Below are positions 17,336 to 24,610 of a stretch of DNA of 52,200 bases, piece after piece; position 1 is the first letter of the stretch, and each line of letters begins with the position of its first letter. Source of the DNA: JAQVXR01 sp050945755 (GTDB taxonomy: Bacteria > Bacillota > Dehalobacteriia > Dehalobacteriales > Dehalobacteriaceae); NCBI GenBank assembly GCA_050945755.1, contig JBMNTN010000010.1, forward strand, positions 1-52,200. The letters run 5' to 3'. The notes below the pieces were generated by a model that made no database searches, was not told where the DNA came from, and was given only the letters and a program-made list of their open reading frames with translations. The position numbers were made by a program, and so were the translations under genes.

Positions 17336-17983
17336 CTATTTATTTTTTACCGTTTCCCAGTCCGACAAAAATTTATTAATTCCGGCATCAGTCAAGGGAT
17401 GTTTCAGCATCTGCATAATTACTTTATAAGGCACTGTAGCAATATCCGCGCCCAAAAGAGCCGCCTGGGCAACATGCATGGGATGCCGGACACTGGCCAC
17501 AATGATTTTCGTAGAAAAACGATAATTATCAAATACCGTAACAATCTCTTCAATCAGCTTCATACCTTCCTGACCGGCATCGTCCAGTCTCCCCACAAAG
17601 GGGCTGACAAAATAAGCGCCTGCCTTTGCAGCAAGAAGTGCCTGGTTAACAGAGAAAATTAAAGTCATATTCACCTTAACTTTCTCTTCACTTAGAACTT
17701 TCGTGGCCTTTAATCCTTCCCCGCTCATGGGAATTTTGATGACAATATTAGGGTGAATCTTCACCAGTTCTCGGGCTTCTTCTATCATGCCGGCACTCTC
17801 TAAAGAAATTACCTCAGCACTAATCGACCCATCTACAAGCGCAGTTATTTCTTTTACTACCTGCTGAAAGTTCCGGCCTTCCTTGGCAATCAGGGATGGG
17901 TTTGTGGTAACGCCGGAAATAACTCCCAATGCTTGGGCCTCCCTGATTTCAGTAATGTTGGCACTGTCAATAAAAATTTCCAT
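17336..17983 (-). CDS. fsa: Transaldolase / fructose-6-phosphate aldolase family
   Basis: A 215-residue class I aldolase of the short (TalC/FSA) subfamily. It opens MEIFIDSANITEIREA, with GVTTNPSL, the Schiff-base lysine in VIKIPMSGEG (about residue 82) and AAKAGAYFVSPFVGRLDD. Whether it acts as transaldolase (pentose phosphate pathway, as Bacillus YwjH) or as fructose-6-phosphate aldolase cannot be settled by eye. GGGGGTG precedes the ATG. It lies between fba and glpX. Confidence 0.92.
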   Translation of the reverse strand: MEIFIDSANITEIREAQALGVISGVTTNPSLIAKEGRNFQQVVKEITALVDGSISAEVISLESAGMIEEARELVKIHPNIVIKIPMSGEGLKATKVLSEEKVKVNMTLIFSVNQALLAAKAGAYFVSPFVGRLDDAGQEGMKLIEEIVTVFDNYRFSTKIIVASVRHPMHVAQAALLGADIATVPYKVIMQMLKHPLTDAGINKFLSDWETVKNK

Positions 17984-18096
17984 AAGACACCCCCGGAATT
18001 TTAGTTAATATTTTTTTCTTTTTCTTTATGTAGTTTCTACATAAATGCTAAAAATCCGTCTTGATCTTTTTTCCGCTACTGACAAGATGGCCCAAT

Positions 18097-18122
18097 AGAA
18101 AAGAGCAGGAAGACCTGCTCTT
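18097..18122 (-). terminator. Hairpin after fba, weak terminator
   Basis: AAGAGCAGG-TCTT-CCTGCTCTT on the minus strand followed by TTCTATT, six bases past the fba stop. The T-tract is short, so partial read-through into fsa is likely. Confidence 0.55.
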
Positions 18123-18128
18123 ACTTTT

Positions 18129-18983
18129 TCATGCTTTCCCCGAACTCCCAAAAAGTCTGATTTTTTCTCGAATCAACTCAGTCATTGCCTTTTTGGCCGG
18201 TCCCAAAATCTTTCTTGGGTCAATTTCATTAGGACAGGCAGCAATAACTTCCCGTACTTCTCGAACAAATGCCTCGCGAATATTGGTATCTATGTTAATC
18301 TTTCTCACCCCGAGCCTGATCGCCTCTTGAATAGCTTCATCGGGAACCCCAGACGACCCATGCAATACAATGGGAATCTTTACAAGGCCCTTGATTTTTT
18401 CCAGCCGGGGAAAATCCAATTTGGGTTCTCCCTTATACTGGCCATGAGCAGTACCGATCGCAATTGCCAGTGCATCTACACCGGTTGATTCCGCAAAAAT
18501 TCTCGCTTCCTCGGGATCAGTGAAAAGTGCCTCTCGTTCGTCTACACTTATATCATCTTCCGTACCGCCGATTTTTCCCAACTCCGCTTCCACCGATACG
18601 CCCACTGCCCGGGCTACTTCAATCACCCGATTCGTAATATCAATATTCTCTTTTAAGGGAAGCTTTGAGCCGTCAATCATCACGGAAGAAAATCCATATC
18701 TGATGCACTGCATCACCTGAGCAAAACTGGTGCCGTGATCCAGATGCATAGCCACGGGAACTGATGCCCGGTCCGCTGCAGTTTTGGCAAGCGCCATAAT
18801 ATAATCTAACCCGGCATATTTAATAGCTCCTTGGCTCGCCTGCATAATAACCGGAGAATTTTCTGCTTCCGCCGCGTCCACAATTGCTTGGACAATTTCC
18901 ATGTTGTTGCAATTAAATGCCCCAACCGCATACCCGCCTGCTTCTGCTTTTAATAATAAATCTTTAACTGGAACTAACGGCAT
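18129..18983 (-). CDS. fba: Fructose-bisphosphate aldolase, class II
   Basis: Zinc-dependent aldolase of glycolysis and gluconeogenesis. The 284-residue protein has the zinc ligands in HLDHGTSF (about 80-87), SVMIDGSKLP, the catalytic/zinc region AIGTAHGQYKGEPKLDF (about 173-189) and LHGSSGVPD. Length and motifs fit the FbaA group of Gram-positive bacteria. It starts 21 bases after the zinc-ribbon gene, so the two are probably one transcript. Confidence 0.95.
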   Translation of the reverse strand: MPLVPVKDLLLKAEAGGYAVGAFNCNNMEIVQAIVDAAEAENSPVIMQASQGAIKYAGLDYIMALAKTAADRASVPVAMHLDHGTSFAQVMQCIRYGFSSVMIDGSKLPLKENIDITNRVIEVARAVGVSVEAELGKIGGTEDDISVDEREALFTDPEEARIFAESTGVDALAIAIGTAHGQYKGEPKLDFPRLEKIKGLVKIPIVLHGSSGVPDEAIQEAIRLGVRKINIDTNIREAFVREVREVIAACPNEIDPRKILGPAKKAMTELIREKIRLFGSSGKA

Positions 18984-19004
18984 TTATGTGACACCATCCT
19001 CTTA

Positions 19005-19673
19005 TTATTTTTTAAATTGTTTTCTTGGCTTTTTAGGTTTATCTATCTTTTTTAGAATAAGCCCTTGATCCGACAGTATAATTTTATTTAACTGTTTTAA
19101 GGCGATAAGATCTGCTTTAGTTTCGGCAAAGATAACCCCCTGGGCACCACAATCGCTGCACACAAGCTCCAAACGGTCCGGGAGAATCTCCAGGTCAATA
19201 TTAGTATTACCACATTGGCATTCTAACAGCCCTTTTTCCGAAATAGTATTTAAGTATTCCAACACTTGGTACATGACATCAGGGTTATCGAAGAAATCAG
19301 AAAACCCGGCGTCCTCGACCAAATCGATAATAGCCTTTTCCTGGTTATACCAAGCCTCTTTAACTTTTTCCTTGGGCCCAATAAAACCAATTTCCAAACC
19401 GGTTTCCAAGCATACCAACGGTAAGAGCTCCGTCGACCAGATTTCTTTGAGCATATAATAATAAACATGGTTTGTTTCACACATGCTGCAGTCAACCTGT
19501 AAAGAAAATTTCTTTTTGTTGGTCGTACTGATTATTACCGCAATCGCACCGCAATCACAATTCAGCCGGACTGTGCCCGAACCGGAAAATGAAAATAGGG
19601 AAACAACATGAAAGCTCAATTTACCACACTTTGAGCAACGTAAACCTAATATGGTACTGGTGCTCATTATCAT
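19005..19673 (-). CDS. Conserved-looking protein with paired zinc ribbons, unknown function
   Basis: I do not recognise this 222-residue protein as a named family. It has five cysteine pairs: C13xxC16 with C39xC41, C62xxC65, and C152xC154 with C172xxC175. The first and last sets each look like a four-cysteine zinc ribbon, in mirror order; the middle CSMC may be a third site. Between them is a helical stretch (about 100-150), and the C-terminus is lysine-rich (KPKKPRKQFKK), suggesting RNA or DNA contact. The ATG at 19673 follows GGGGGG by seven bases and is preferred over a frame from 19706. It sits between spo0F and fba, where Bacillus has ywjG, which is unrelated as far as I can tell. Confidence 0.7.
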   Translation of the reverse strand: MIMSTSTILGLRCSKCGKLSFHVVSLFSFSGSGTVRLNCDCGAIAVIISTTNKKKFSLQVDCSMCETNHVYYYMLKEIWSTELLPLVCLETGLEIGFIGPKEKVKEAWYNQEKAIIDLVEDAGFSDFFDNPDVMYQVLEYLNTISEKGLLECQCGNTNIDLEILPDRLELVCSDCGAQGVIFAETKADLIALKQLNKIILSDQGLILKKIDKPKKPRKQFKK

Positions 19674-19814
19674 TTTAAAACCCCCCACTATAAACCGGAC
19701 ATCCAAGTCAGCTGCAGTTTACGGGTCGACTTCACTTTTACGCTTTAAAAAAATGTTCGCCACGGCAAACCAAAATCCTGCAAGTCGAGCTTAAGCTCTT
19801 CATATTTTTTACTC

Positions 19815-20207
19815 TTATGCAGTAGTTTTTTCACTAAGGGTGTCTGTGATTATTTGACGCAGTTCTCTTAAATCAAAGGGTTTAGTGATATATTTCTTTA
19901 CACCCATCTTTGTCGCTTGAGCTACAATTTCTAATTCCCCATAGGCCGTCATCATAATCACCGGACACTGGAAGTTCATTTTCCTGAGGTTTTTCAGTAC
20001 TTCCAGTCCATTCATCCGCGGCATCTTCATGTCCATAATAACTAAATCCGGGTTATGCTCTTTAACCAGTTCAATAGCTTCCATTCCGCTTCCAGCCATA
20101 TATACTGCTCTAAAATCATCTTTCAGGGCTTCAAAAAGCAATCTTCGCACTCCTAACTGGTCATCAACAATTAATATTGACCACTTTTTCTCAGGCAGAC
20201 TGTTCAT
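19815..20207 (-). CDS. spo0F: Sporulation phosphorelay response regulator Spo0F
   Basis: Single receiver domain with no output domain, about 130 residues. Residues seen: acidic pocket VDDQLGVRR, phospho-Asp in VIMDMKMPRMNG (about 59), Thr/Ser switch MMTAYGELE, and the conserved Lys in KPFDLREL. DDQxGxR and MTAYGEL are characteristic of Spo0F, and the position beside fba is that of Bacillus spo0F. It would take phosphate from sporulation kinases and pass it to Spo0B/Spo0A. GGGGGTGA lies five bases before the ATG at 20207; an ATG at 20222 is less well placed. A sigma-H-like promoter precedes it. Confidence 0.88.
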   Translation of the reverse strand: MNSLPEKKWSILIVDDQLGVRRLLFEALKDDFRAVYMAGSGMEAIELVKEHNPDLVIMDMKMPRMNGLEVLKNLRKMNFQCPVIMMTAYGELEIVAQATKMGVKKYITKPFDLRELRQIITDTLSEKTTA

Positions 20208-20238
20208 GAAGCTCACCCCCATGTAATATCCCTTTTAA

Positions 20239-20267
20239 CTATTCTCATTTATTTGGTAATATCCTCC
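20239..20267 (-). promoter_or_regulatory. Candidate sigma-H promoter of spo0F
   Basis: GGAGGATAT (20259-20267) fits the sigma-H -35 pattern RnAGGAwww in full; 11 bases later TGAGAATAG (20239-20247) fits RnnGAATww except at its first base. The implied start of transcription is about 25-30 bases before the spo0F ATG. Confidence 0.45.
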
Positions 20268-20292
20268 TGGTATTGCTAAAATTATTCAAATT

Positions 20293-21489
20293 TTAAGAAA
20301 TTGGGATGTCGGGCCCCTTTAATAGCATCCCACTGATATCACGTATCGCCACAGCATATCCACCCCGGCAAAATACCCTGGGCAGCCTGGCCCCGGCAGA
20401 AGTACGGCGCAGTGGTACACTTACCTCGTCTCCCACTCTCATATTATGCCCGGAAGCGTTTAACATACACAACTGCATGGCAATTCTCCCCACCACCGGG
20501 ATTTTCTTGTCATTCCACCAAACATAATTAACAGGAATCAGACGGGCAAGTTGTGCCAGTCCTTTAGCTGTTGATTTGATTAAATCATATGTTTTAACGG
20601 GCCGGGTATGAGGTTCCTGACCAAAGCCGTCAGCATAGCCTATTGCTATGACAGCAACATCTAAAGGTTCTTTCGCAACATAATCCCTCCCGTAACCCAC
20701 AGAAGAACCGGCAGGCAATCTTTTAACAGATAAAACCCGCGCCTTAACTTTCCATGGGTCCTTTAGCTCCAATTTCTTTTGGACATAAGGCGAAGGATAT
20801 TGGCCGTAGAGAAGCGTCCCCACCCGGACCATATCAAGTTCCATTTCCCTTAAATCCAACAGGGCGGCACTGTTGGAAATATGAGCAGTTCCGTAGGGAT
20901 ATTGTTCTTTTTTGAACTGATCCAGCACCCGACAAAACACCTGAAACTGTTTTTGGGCATGGTGCTTTTTTCCCGCCATGGCAGTGGCAAGATGTGAGTA
21001 AATGCCTTGGAGCGAAAGAGAAGACAAACTGTGCATCCTGCTGATGAAATGACCCACTTCCTCCGGCAGCACCCCGCTCCTCCCCATTCCCGTCTCCACC
21101 TTCAGGTGAAAGCCTGCTTTAATTCCTATCTCTGCCGCCTGGCGAGCCAAAGCCTCTAACGCAGCTATACTGTCTATTGTCGGAATCAATCCATAGTCCA
21201 ACACCGTTTTTACCTGGCTGGGCAAAAGCGGGGCAAAGACAAGTACCGGCAAGGTAATTCCATTTTGGATCAGCTCTCTTCCTTCTTCAATTGTTGTAAC
21301 CGCAAGCATATCCGCACCCGCTTCTTCCAGGGCATGGGATATTTCCACTGCACCATGGCCATAGGCGTCAGACTTAACAACCGCCATAATTTTCACATCC
21401 GGGGAAACCAGGCGTCTTACTTCCCGAAAATTGTGGACGACAGCGTCCAGATTGATTTCAACCCAGCGGGTAAACTCATACTCTCCCAT
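20293..21489 (-). CDS. alr: Alanine racemase family protein
   Basis: Fold-type III PLP enzyme of 398 residues, predicted to make D-alanine for peptidoglycan. The PLP lysine is in VVKSDAYGHG (K39), with AVTTIEEGRELIQ, ETGMGRSGV, HISNSAAL and the catalytic tyrosine in SVGYGRDY. The stretch usually read as VGRxxMDQ is VGRIAMQLCML here, so the conserved Asp appears lost, and the C-terminal domain (RRTSAGARLPRVFCRGG) is unlike most alanine racemases. It may therefore be a divergent or broader racemase. GAGG precedes the ATG. femX is 16 bases upstream, suggesting a two-gene cell-wall unit. Confidence 0.85.
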   Translation of the reverse strand: MGEYEFTRWVEINLDAVVHNFREVRRLVSPDVKIMAVVKSDAYGHGAVEISHALEEAGADMLAVTTIEEGRELIQNGITLPVLVFAPLLPSQVKTVLDYGLIPTIDSIAALEALARQAAEIGIKAGFHLKVETGMGRSGVLPEEVGHFISRMHSLSSLSLQGIYSHLATAMAGKKHHAQKQFQVFCRVLDQFKKEQYPYGTAHISNSAALLDLREMELDMVRVGTLLYGQYPSPYVQKKLELKDPWKVKARVLSVKRLPAGSSVGYGRDYVAKEPLDVAVIAIGYADGFGQEPHTRPVKTYDLIKSTAKGLAQLARLIPVNYVWWNDKKIPVVGRIAMQLCMLNASGHNMRVGDEVSVPLRRTSAGARLPRVFCRGGYAVAIRDISGMLLKGPDIPIS

Positions 21490-21505
21490 GATAAAACCTC
21501 GTAAA

Positions 21506-22588
21506 TTATTTCTTGAATTTTTTCTTTAGGGCAATCATTTTTCTTACTCCCTTATAATAAATGGGTTCCAGCGTCTGGTACAGCCGGTAACCAATTGGTT
21601 GGTAAACCAAGTCATATTCACCGATAAACTCAGTAAAATCACCGTTAAAGCCCTTTTTAAATCGGTACAGACCGTAAAGAGGGTTGTCCTCACTTAGCTG
21701 ACCCGGCACTCCCCGGAAATCGTACATGGTACAATCCTGGCTTTTTGCCCATTTAATCATTGTCCATTGAATCAGATAATTAGGCATAACATTCCGGGCG
21801 GCATTACTGGAGGCACCATAGATATACCAAGCCTTTTTCCCCAGCTTAAACATTAAGGTCCCTGCAATGGGTTTCCCTTGGTATTCCGCCATGAAAAGCT
21901 TGCCGAAACCTTTGGGTACCAGGTAATCGTAAAAGTCCTCAAAATAGCTGTAGGAACGGATCAGGAACCGGTCTCGTTCCGCAGTTTCAAGGAGTATCCG
22001 GTAAAAATCGGGGAGGTCTTCTCGGCTACAGTCTTCTTTTATTTTTACCCCTTTTCTTTCCGACAACCGAATGTTATAGCGGGTTTTTTGGTGAAAGCTT
22101 TTCATCAGCTCTTCTTCGCTGGGGGTGATATTCAGACGAAAGACATATTTCGGCTGAACCCCTTCAAAGCCCTCACCTTTTTCCGCACTCTTAAATCCCG
22201 CTGTTTTAAGAGCTGTCTGCCACCTTTCATCATCAGATAAAACATCCGGGTCAATTTTAAGAAAGATAACATTATTTTTTTTAGCTAAATCCTTGATTTC
22301 ATCCAGTAAAAATTCAAACAGTTCTCTGTCTTCGATATCAATCACCGGACCCCGAGGGGCATAAAAAATATTTCTTTTTAATACAGGGATTTCCCGTTTT
22401 AAAAGAGAAACAGCCGCTATTGGCCGGCCGTCTTTTTCCACAAGAAGTCTTAACGGGCGCCACCCGGTTTTCGATTTAATTTCGCCCCATTCCCACGTCT
22501 GAAGAATATGCCCTTTGGGATGCAATTCAATAAATGAGTTAAACAATTCTTTATCTTTTTCTGAAATCAGCCGTGCTTGAAAGCCCAA
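21506..22588 (-). CDS. femX: FemABX-family aminoacyltransferase (lipid II amino acid addition)
   Basis: Uses aminoacyl-tRNA to add residues to the peptidoglycan stem peptide on the cytoplasmic side. The roughly 360-residue protein starts LGFQARLISEKDKELFNSF, then HILQTWEWGEIK, and has two GNAT-like halves: APRGPVIDIED and LKIDPDV in the first, FHQKTRYNIRLSERKG in the linker, and YDFRGVPG plus LYRFKKGF in the second, all typical. A frame open from 22747 has no start signal; the TTG at 22588 follows GGAGG by eight bases and a TATAAT lies about 28 bases further upstream. The neighbour alr supports a wall role. Which amino acid is added is unknown. Confidence 0.88.
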   Translation of the reverse strand: MGFQARLISEKDKELFNSFIELHPKGHILQTWEWGEIKSKTGWRPLRLLVEKDGRPIAAVSLLKREIPVLKRNIFYAPRGPVIDIEDRELFEFLLDEIKDLAKKNNVIFLKIDPDVLSDDERWQTALKTAGFKSAEKGEGFEGVQPKYVFRLNITPSEEELMKSFHQKTRYNIRLSERKGVKIKEDCSREDLPDFYRILLETAERDRFLIRSYSYFEDFYDYLVPKGFGKLFMAEYQGKPIAGTLMFKLGKKAWYIYGASSNAARNVMPNYLIQWTMIKWAKSQDCTMYDFRGVPGQLSEDNPLYGLYRFKKGFNGDFTEFIGEYDLVYQPIGYRLYQTLEPIYYKGVRKMIALKKKFKK

Positions 22589-22795
22589 TGTCCTTTCCTC
22601 CTCGTCGGCAAAACACATTATATTCTTGGCAACACTTTCATAGCTATTCGTGAAAGCCTGCTGTTTTCCTGCATACCTATCCTTTGCAGCAACAGTCAGG
22701 TTTAAACATTCTGCTTTGCTCTTTTCCTGGCACCTTGCCGGTTTCAATCTGCTATAAAAACAAGCTAATCATAATATGCTTAGATCTTACTTGGT

Positions 22796-22819
22796 AAAAA
22801 AAGAGCGCATCAAGCGCTC
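22796..22819 (-). terminator. Terminator after pyrG
   Basis: GAGCGC-TTGAT-GCGCTC on the minus strand followed by seven T. It lies about 85 bases past the pyrG stop, beyond the dispersed hairpin element. Confidence 0.88.
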
Positions 22820-22838
22820 CAGACTGTTGAGATATGAC

Positions 22839-22882
22839 AATAAGTTGATAAGTGGTGCCTGGCACCAACTCATCAACTTATT
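22839..22882. repeat. Dispersed palindromic hairpin element, copy A
   Basis: A 44-base near-perfect inverted repeat: arms AATAAGTTGAT / ATCAACTTATT enclosing GGTGCC-T-GGCACC. A second copy lies at 37399-37441. Both sit just after a minus-strand stop codon and neither has a T-tract, so they are not simple terminators. Confidence 0.75.
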
Positions 22883-22902
22883 ATAAAAGGTTTTCCCGGA
22901 AG

Positions 22903-24510
22903 TTATTTGTTTTGTCTCAGCCGCAGAGCCGCTTCCACAAATTTTCGGAATAAGGGATGGGGCCTATTGGGACGAGATTTAAATTCCGGATGAAACTGAC
23001 AACCGACAAACCATGGATGTTCCGCCAGTTCCACTATTTCTACCAAGCGGTTGTCAGGGGATGTCCCACAGATAACCATTCCTTTATCTGTTAAAATATT
23101 TCTGTACTCATTGTTAAATTCATATCTATGCCGGTGGCGTTCATAAATAATTTCATCATGATAGGCTTGGAAAGATTTACTATCCCCCACCATTTTGCAT
23201 GGATATAAGCCCAGACGCATGGTACCGCCTTTTTCTTCAATCTCTTTTTGCTCCGGTAGTAAATCAATTACCGGGTAGGGTGTATTTTCATCGAATTCCG
23301 AACTGTTGGCACCCTTTAAACCGGCAACGTTACGCGCAAATTCCACGACGGCAAGCTGCATGCCTAAGCAAATACCGAAATACGGTATTTTGTTTTCCCG
23401 GGCATATTGGGCTGTGGCAATTTTTCCTTCGATACCGCGGTCACCAAATCCGCCGGGAACCAAAATTCCATTCACTTTACCTAAATATTCTCCGACATTT
23501 TCTGAAGTCAGATCCCCTGAATAAACCCAGTGGATATTAACTTTGGCCTCATGATAAATGCCGGCGTGCCTCAAGGCCTCAGCTACACTGAGATAAGCAT
23601 CGGGAAGTTCCACGTATTTACCCACCACGGCAATATCCACACAACGCTTGGGGTCTTTAACCTTCTCGACCATTTCTCTCCATTCTTTTAAATCCGGTTC
23701 CTGGCACTTTAATCCAAGCCGTTCAATAACAATATCATCAAGCCCTTCTTTCTTCAGGGTAAGGGGAACTGCATAAATATTTTCATCATCAACCGCCTGA
23801 ATTACCGCATCCTTATCGATATCGCAAAACAGGGCAATTTTCTCTTCCATCTCTTTTGATATTGGCATTTCTGACCGGCAGACAATCACATCCGGCTGAA
23901 TGCCGATACTACGCAGCTCTTTAACACTATGTTGGGTTGGTTTAGTCTTTGCTTCCCCGGCAGCTTTGAGGAACGGTACCAGGGTTACATGGATATAAAG
24001 AACATTATCTCTCCCAATATCGCCTTTCATCTGGCGAATTGCTTCCAAAAAAGGAAGGGATTCAATGTCACCAACCGTACCGCCAATCTCGGTAATTACC
24101 ACATCCGGATTGCTTTCTTTTGCGATGCGCAAAAAACGTTCTTTAATTTCATTAGTAATATGAGGTATTACCTGCACAGTACCGCCTAGGTAGTCCCCAC
24201 GTCTTTCTTTCTTGATAACCGTATTATAGATCTTTCCGGTGGTTACGTTACTGTACTTACTGACGTTGATATCTACAAATCGTTCATAATGACCAAGGTC
24301 AAGGTCAGTTTCCGCTCCATCGTCAGTAACAAATACTTCCCCATGCTGGTACGGGCTCATCGTACCTGGGTCAACATTTATATAAGGATCAAATTTTTGA
24401 ATAGCAATCTTGATTCCACGACTCTTTAATAATCGACCCAATGACGCTGCGGTAATACCTTTGCCCAGGGAAGATACCACTCCGCCGGTTACAAAAATAA
24501 ATTTAGCCAT
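22903..24510 (-). CDS. pyrG: CTP synthase
   Basis: Glutamine-dependent amination of UTP to CTP. The 535-residue protein starts with the synthetase domain (VTGGVVSSLGKGITAASLG; Mg/ATP site EIGGTVGDIES at about 140) and ends with a class I glutamine amidotransferase domain (catalytic Cys in YFGICLGMQLAV near 380; HPEF near 515). GGAGG lies eight bases before the ATG at 24510, better placed than the ATG two codons earlier. It follows argS by 100 bases with its own promoter, in the conserved pyrG-spo0F-fba order. Confidence 0.97.
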   Translation of the reverse strand: MAKFIFVTGGVVSSLGKGITAASLGRLLKSRGIKIAIQKFDPYINVDPGTMSPYQHGEVFVTDDGAETDLDLGHYERFVDINVSKYSNVTTGKIYNTVIKKERRGDYLGGTVQVIPHITNEIKERFLRIAKESNPDVVITEIGGTVGDIESLPFLEAIRQMKGDIGRDNVLYIHVTLVPFLKAAGEAKTKPTQHSVKELRSIGIQPDVIVCRSEMPISKEMEEKIALFCDIDKDAVIQAVDDENIYAVPLTLKKEGLDDIVIERLGLKCQEPDLKEWREMVEKVKDPKRCVDIAVVGKYVELPDAYLSVAEALRHAGIYHEAKVNIHWVYSGDLTSENVGEYLGKVNGILVPGGFGDRGIEGKIATAQYARENKIPYFGICLGMQLAVVEFARNVAGLKGANSSEFDENTPYPVIDLLPEQKEIEEKGGTMRLGLYPCKMVGDSKSFQAYHDEIIYERHRHRYEFNNEYRNILTDKGMVICGTSPDNRLVEIVELAEHPWFVGCQFHPEFKSRPNRPHPLFRKFVEAALRLRQNK

Positions 24511-24548
24511 CTTCATTTCCTCCTCGCGGGACTAACCTCCTTTAGGCC

Positions 24549-24584
24549 CTCATTATTCTATCCTTTTTATTAAAATGCTGTCAA
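24549..24584 (-). promoter_or_regulatory. Promoter of pyrG with GGGC start region
   Basis: TTGACA (24579-24584), 18 bases, TAGAAT (24555-24560). The predicted first transcribed bases, five after the -10 box, are GGGCC. In Bacillus pyrG a GGGC start is used for CTP-sensing by repeated G addition. The leader here is only about 40 bases and shows no terminator. Confidence 0.65.
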
Positions 24585-24610
24585 GAAAACCGAAAAAATG
24601 CCTTGGCGTT

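Noticed and set aside
19707..19814. Palindrome GAGCTTAAGCTC between spo0F and the zinc-ribbon gene as a terminator
   Set aside because: The T-rich side lies on the plus strand, while both genes run on the minus strand; no function assigned.
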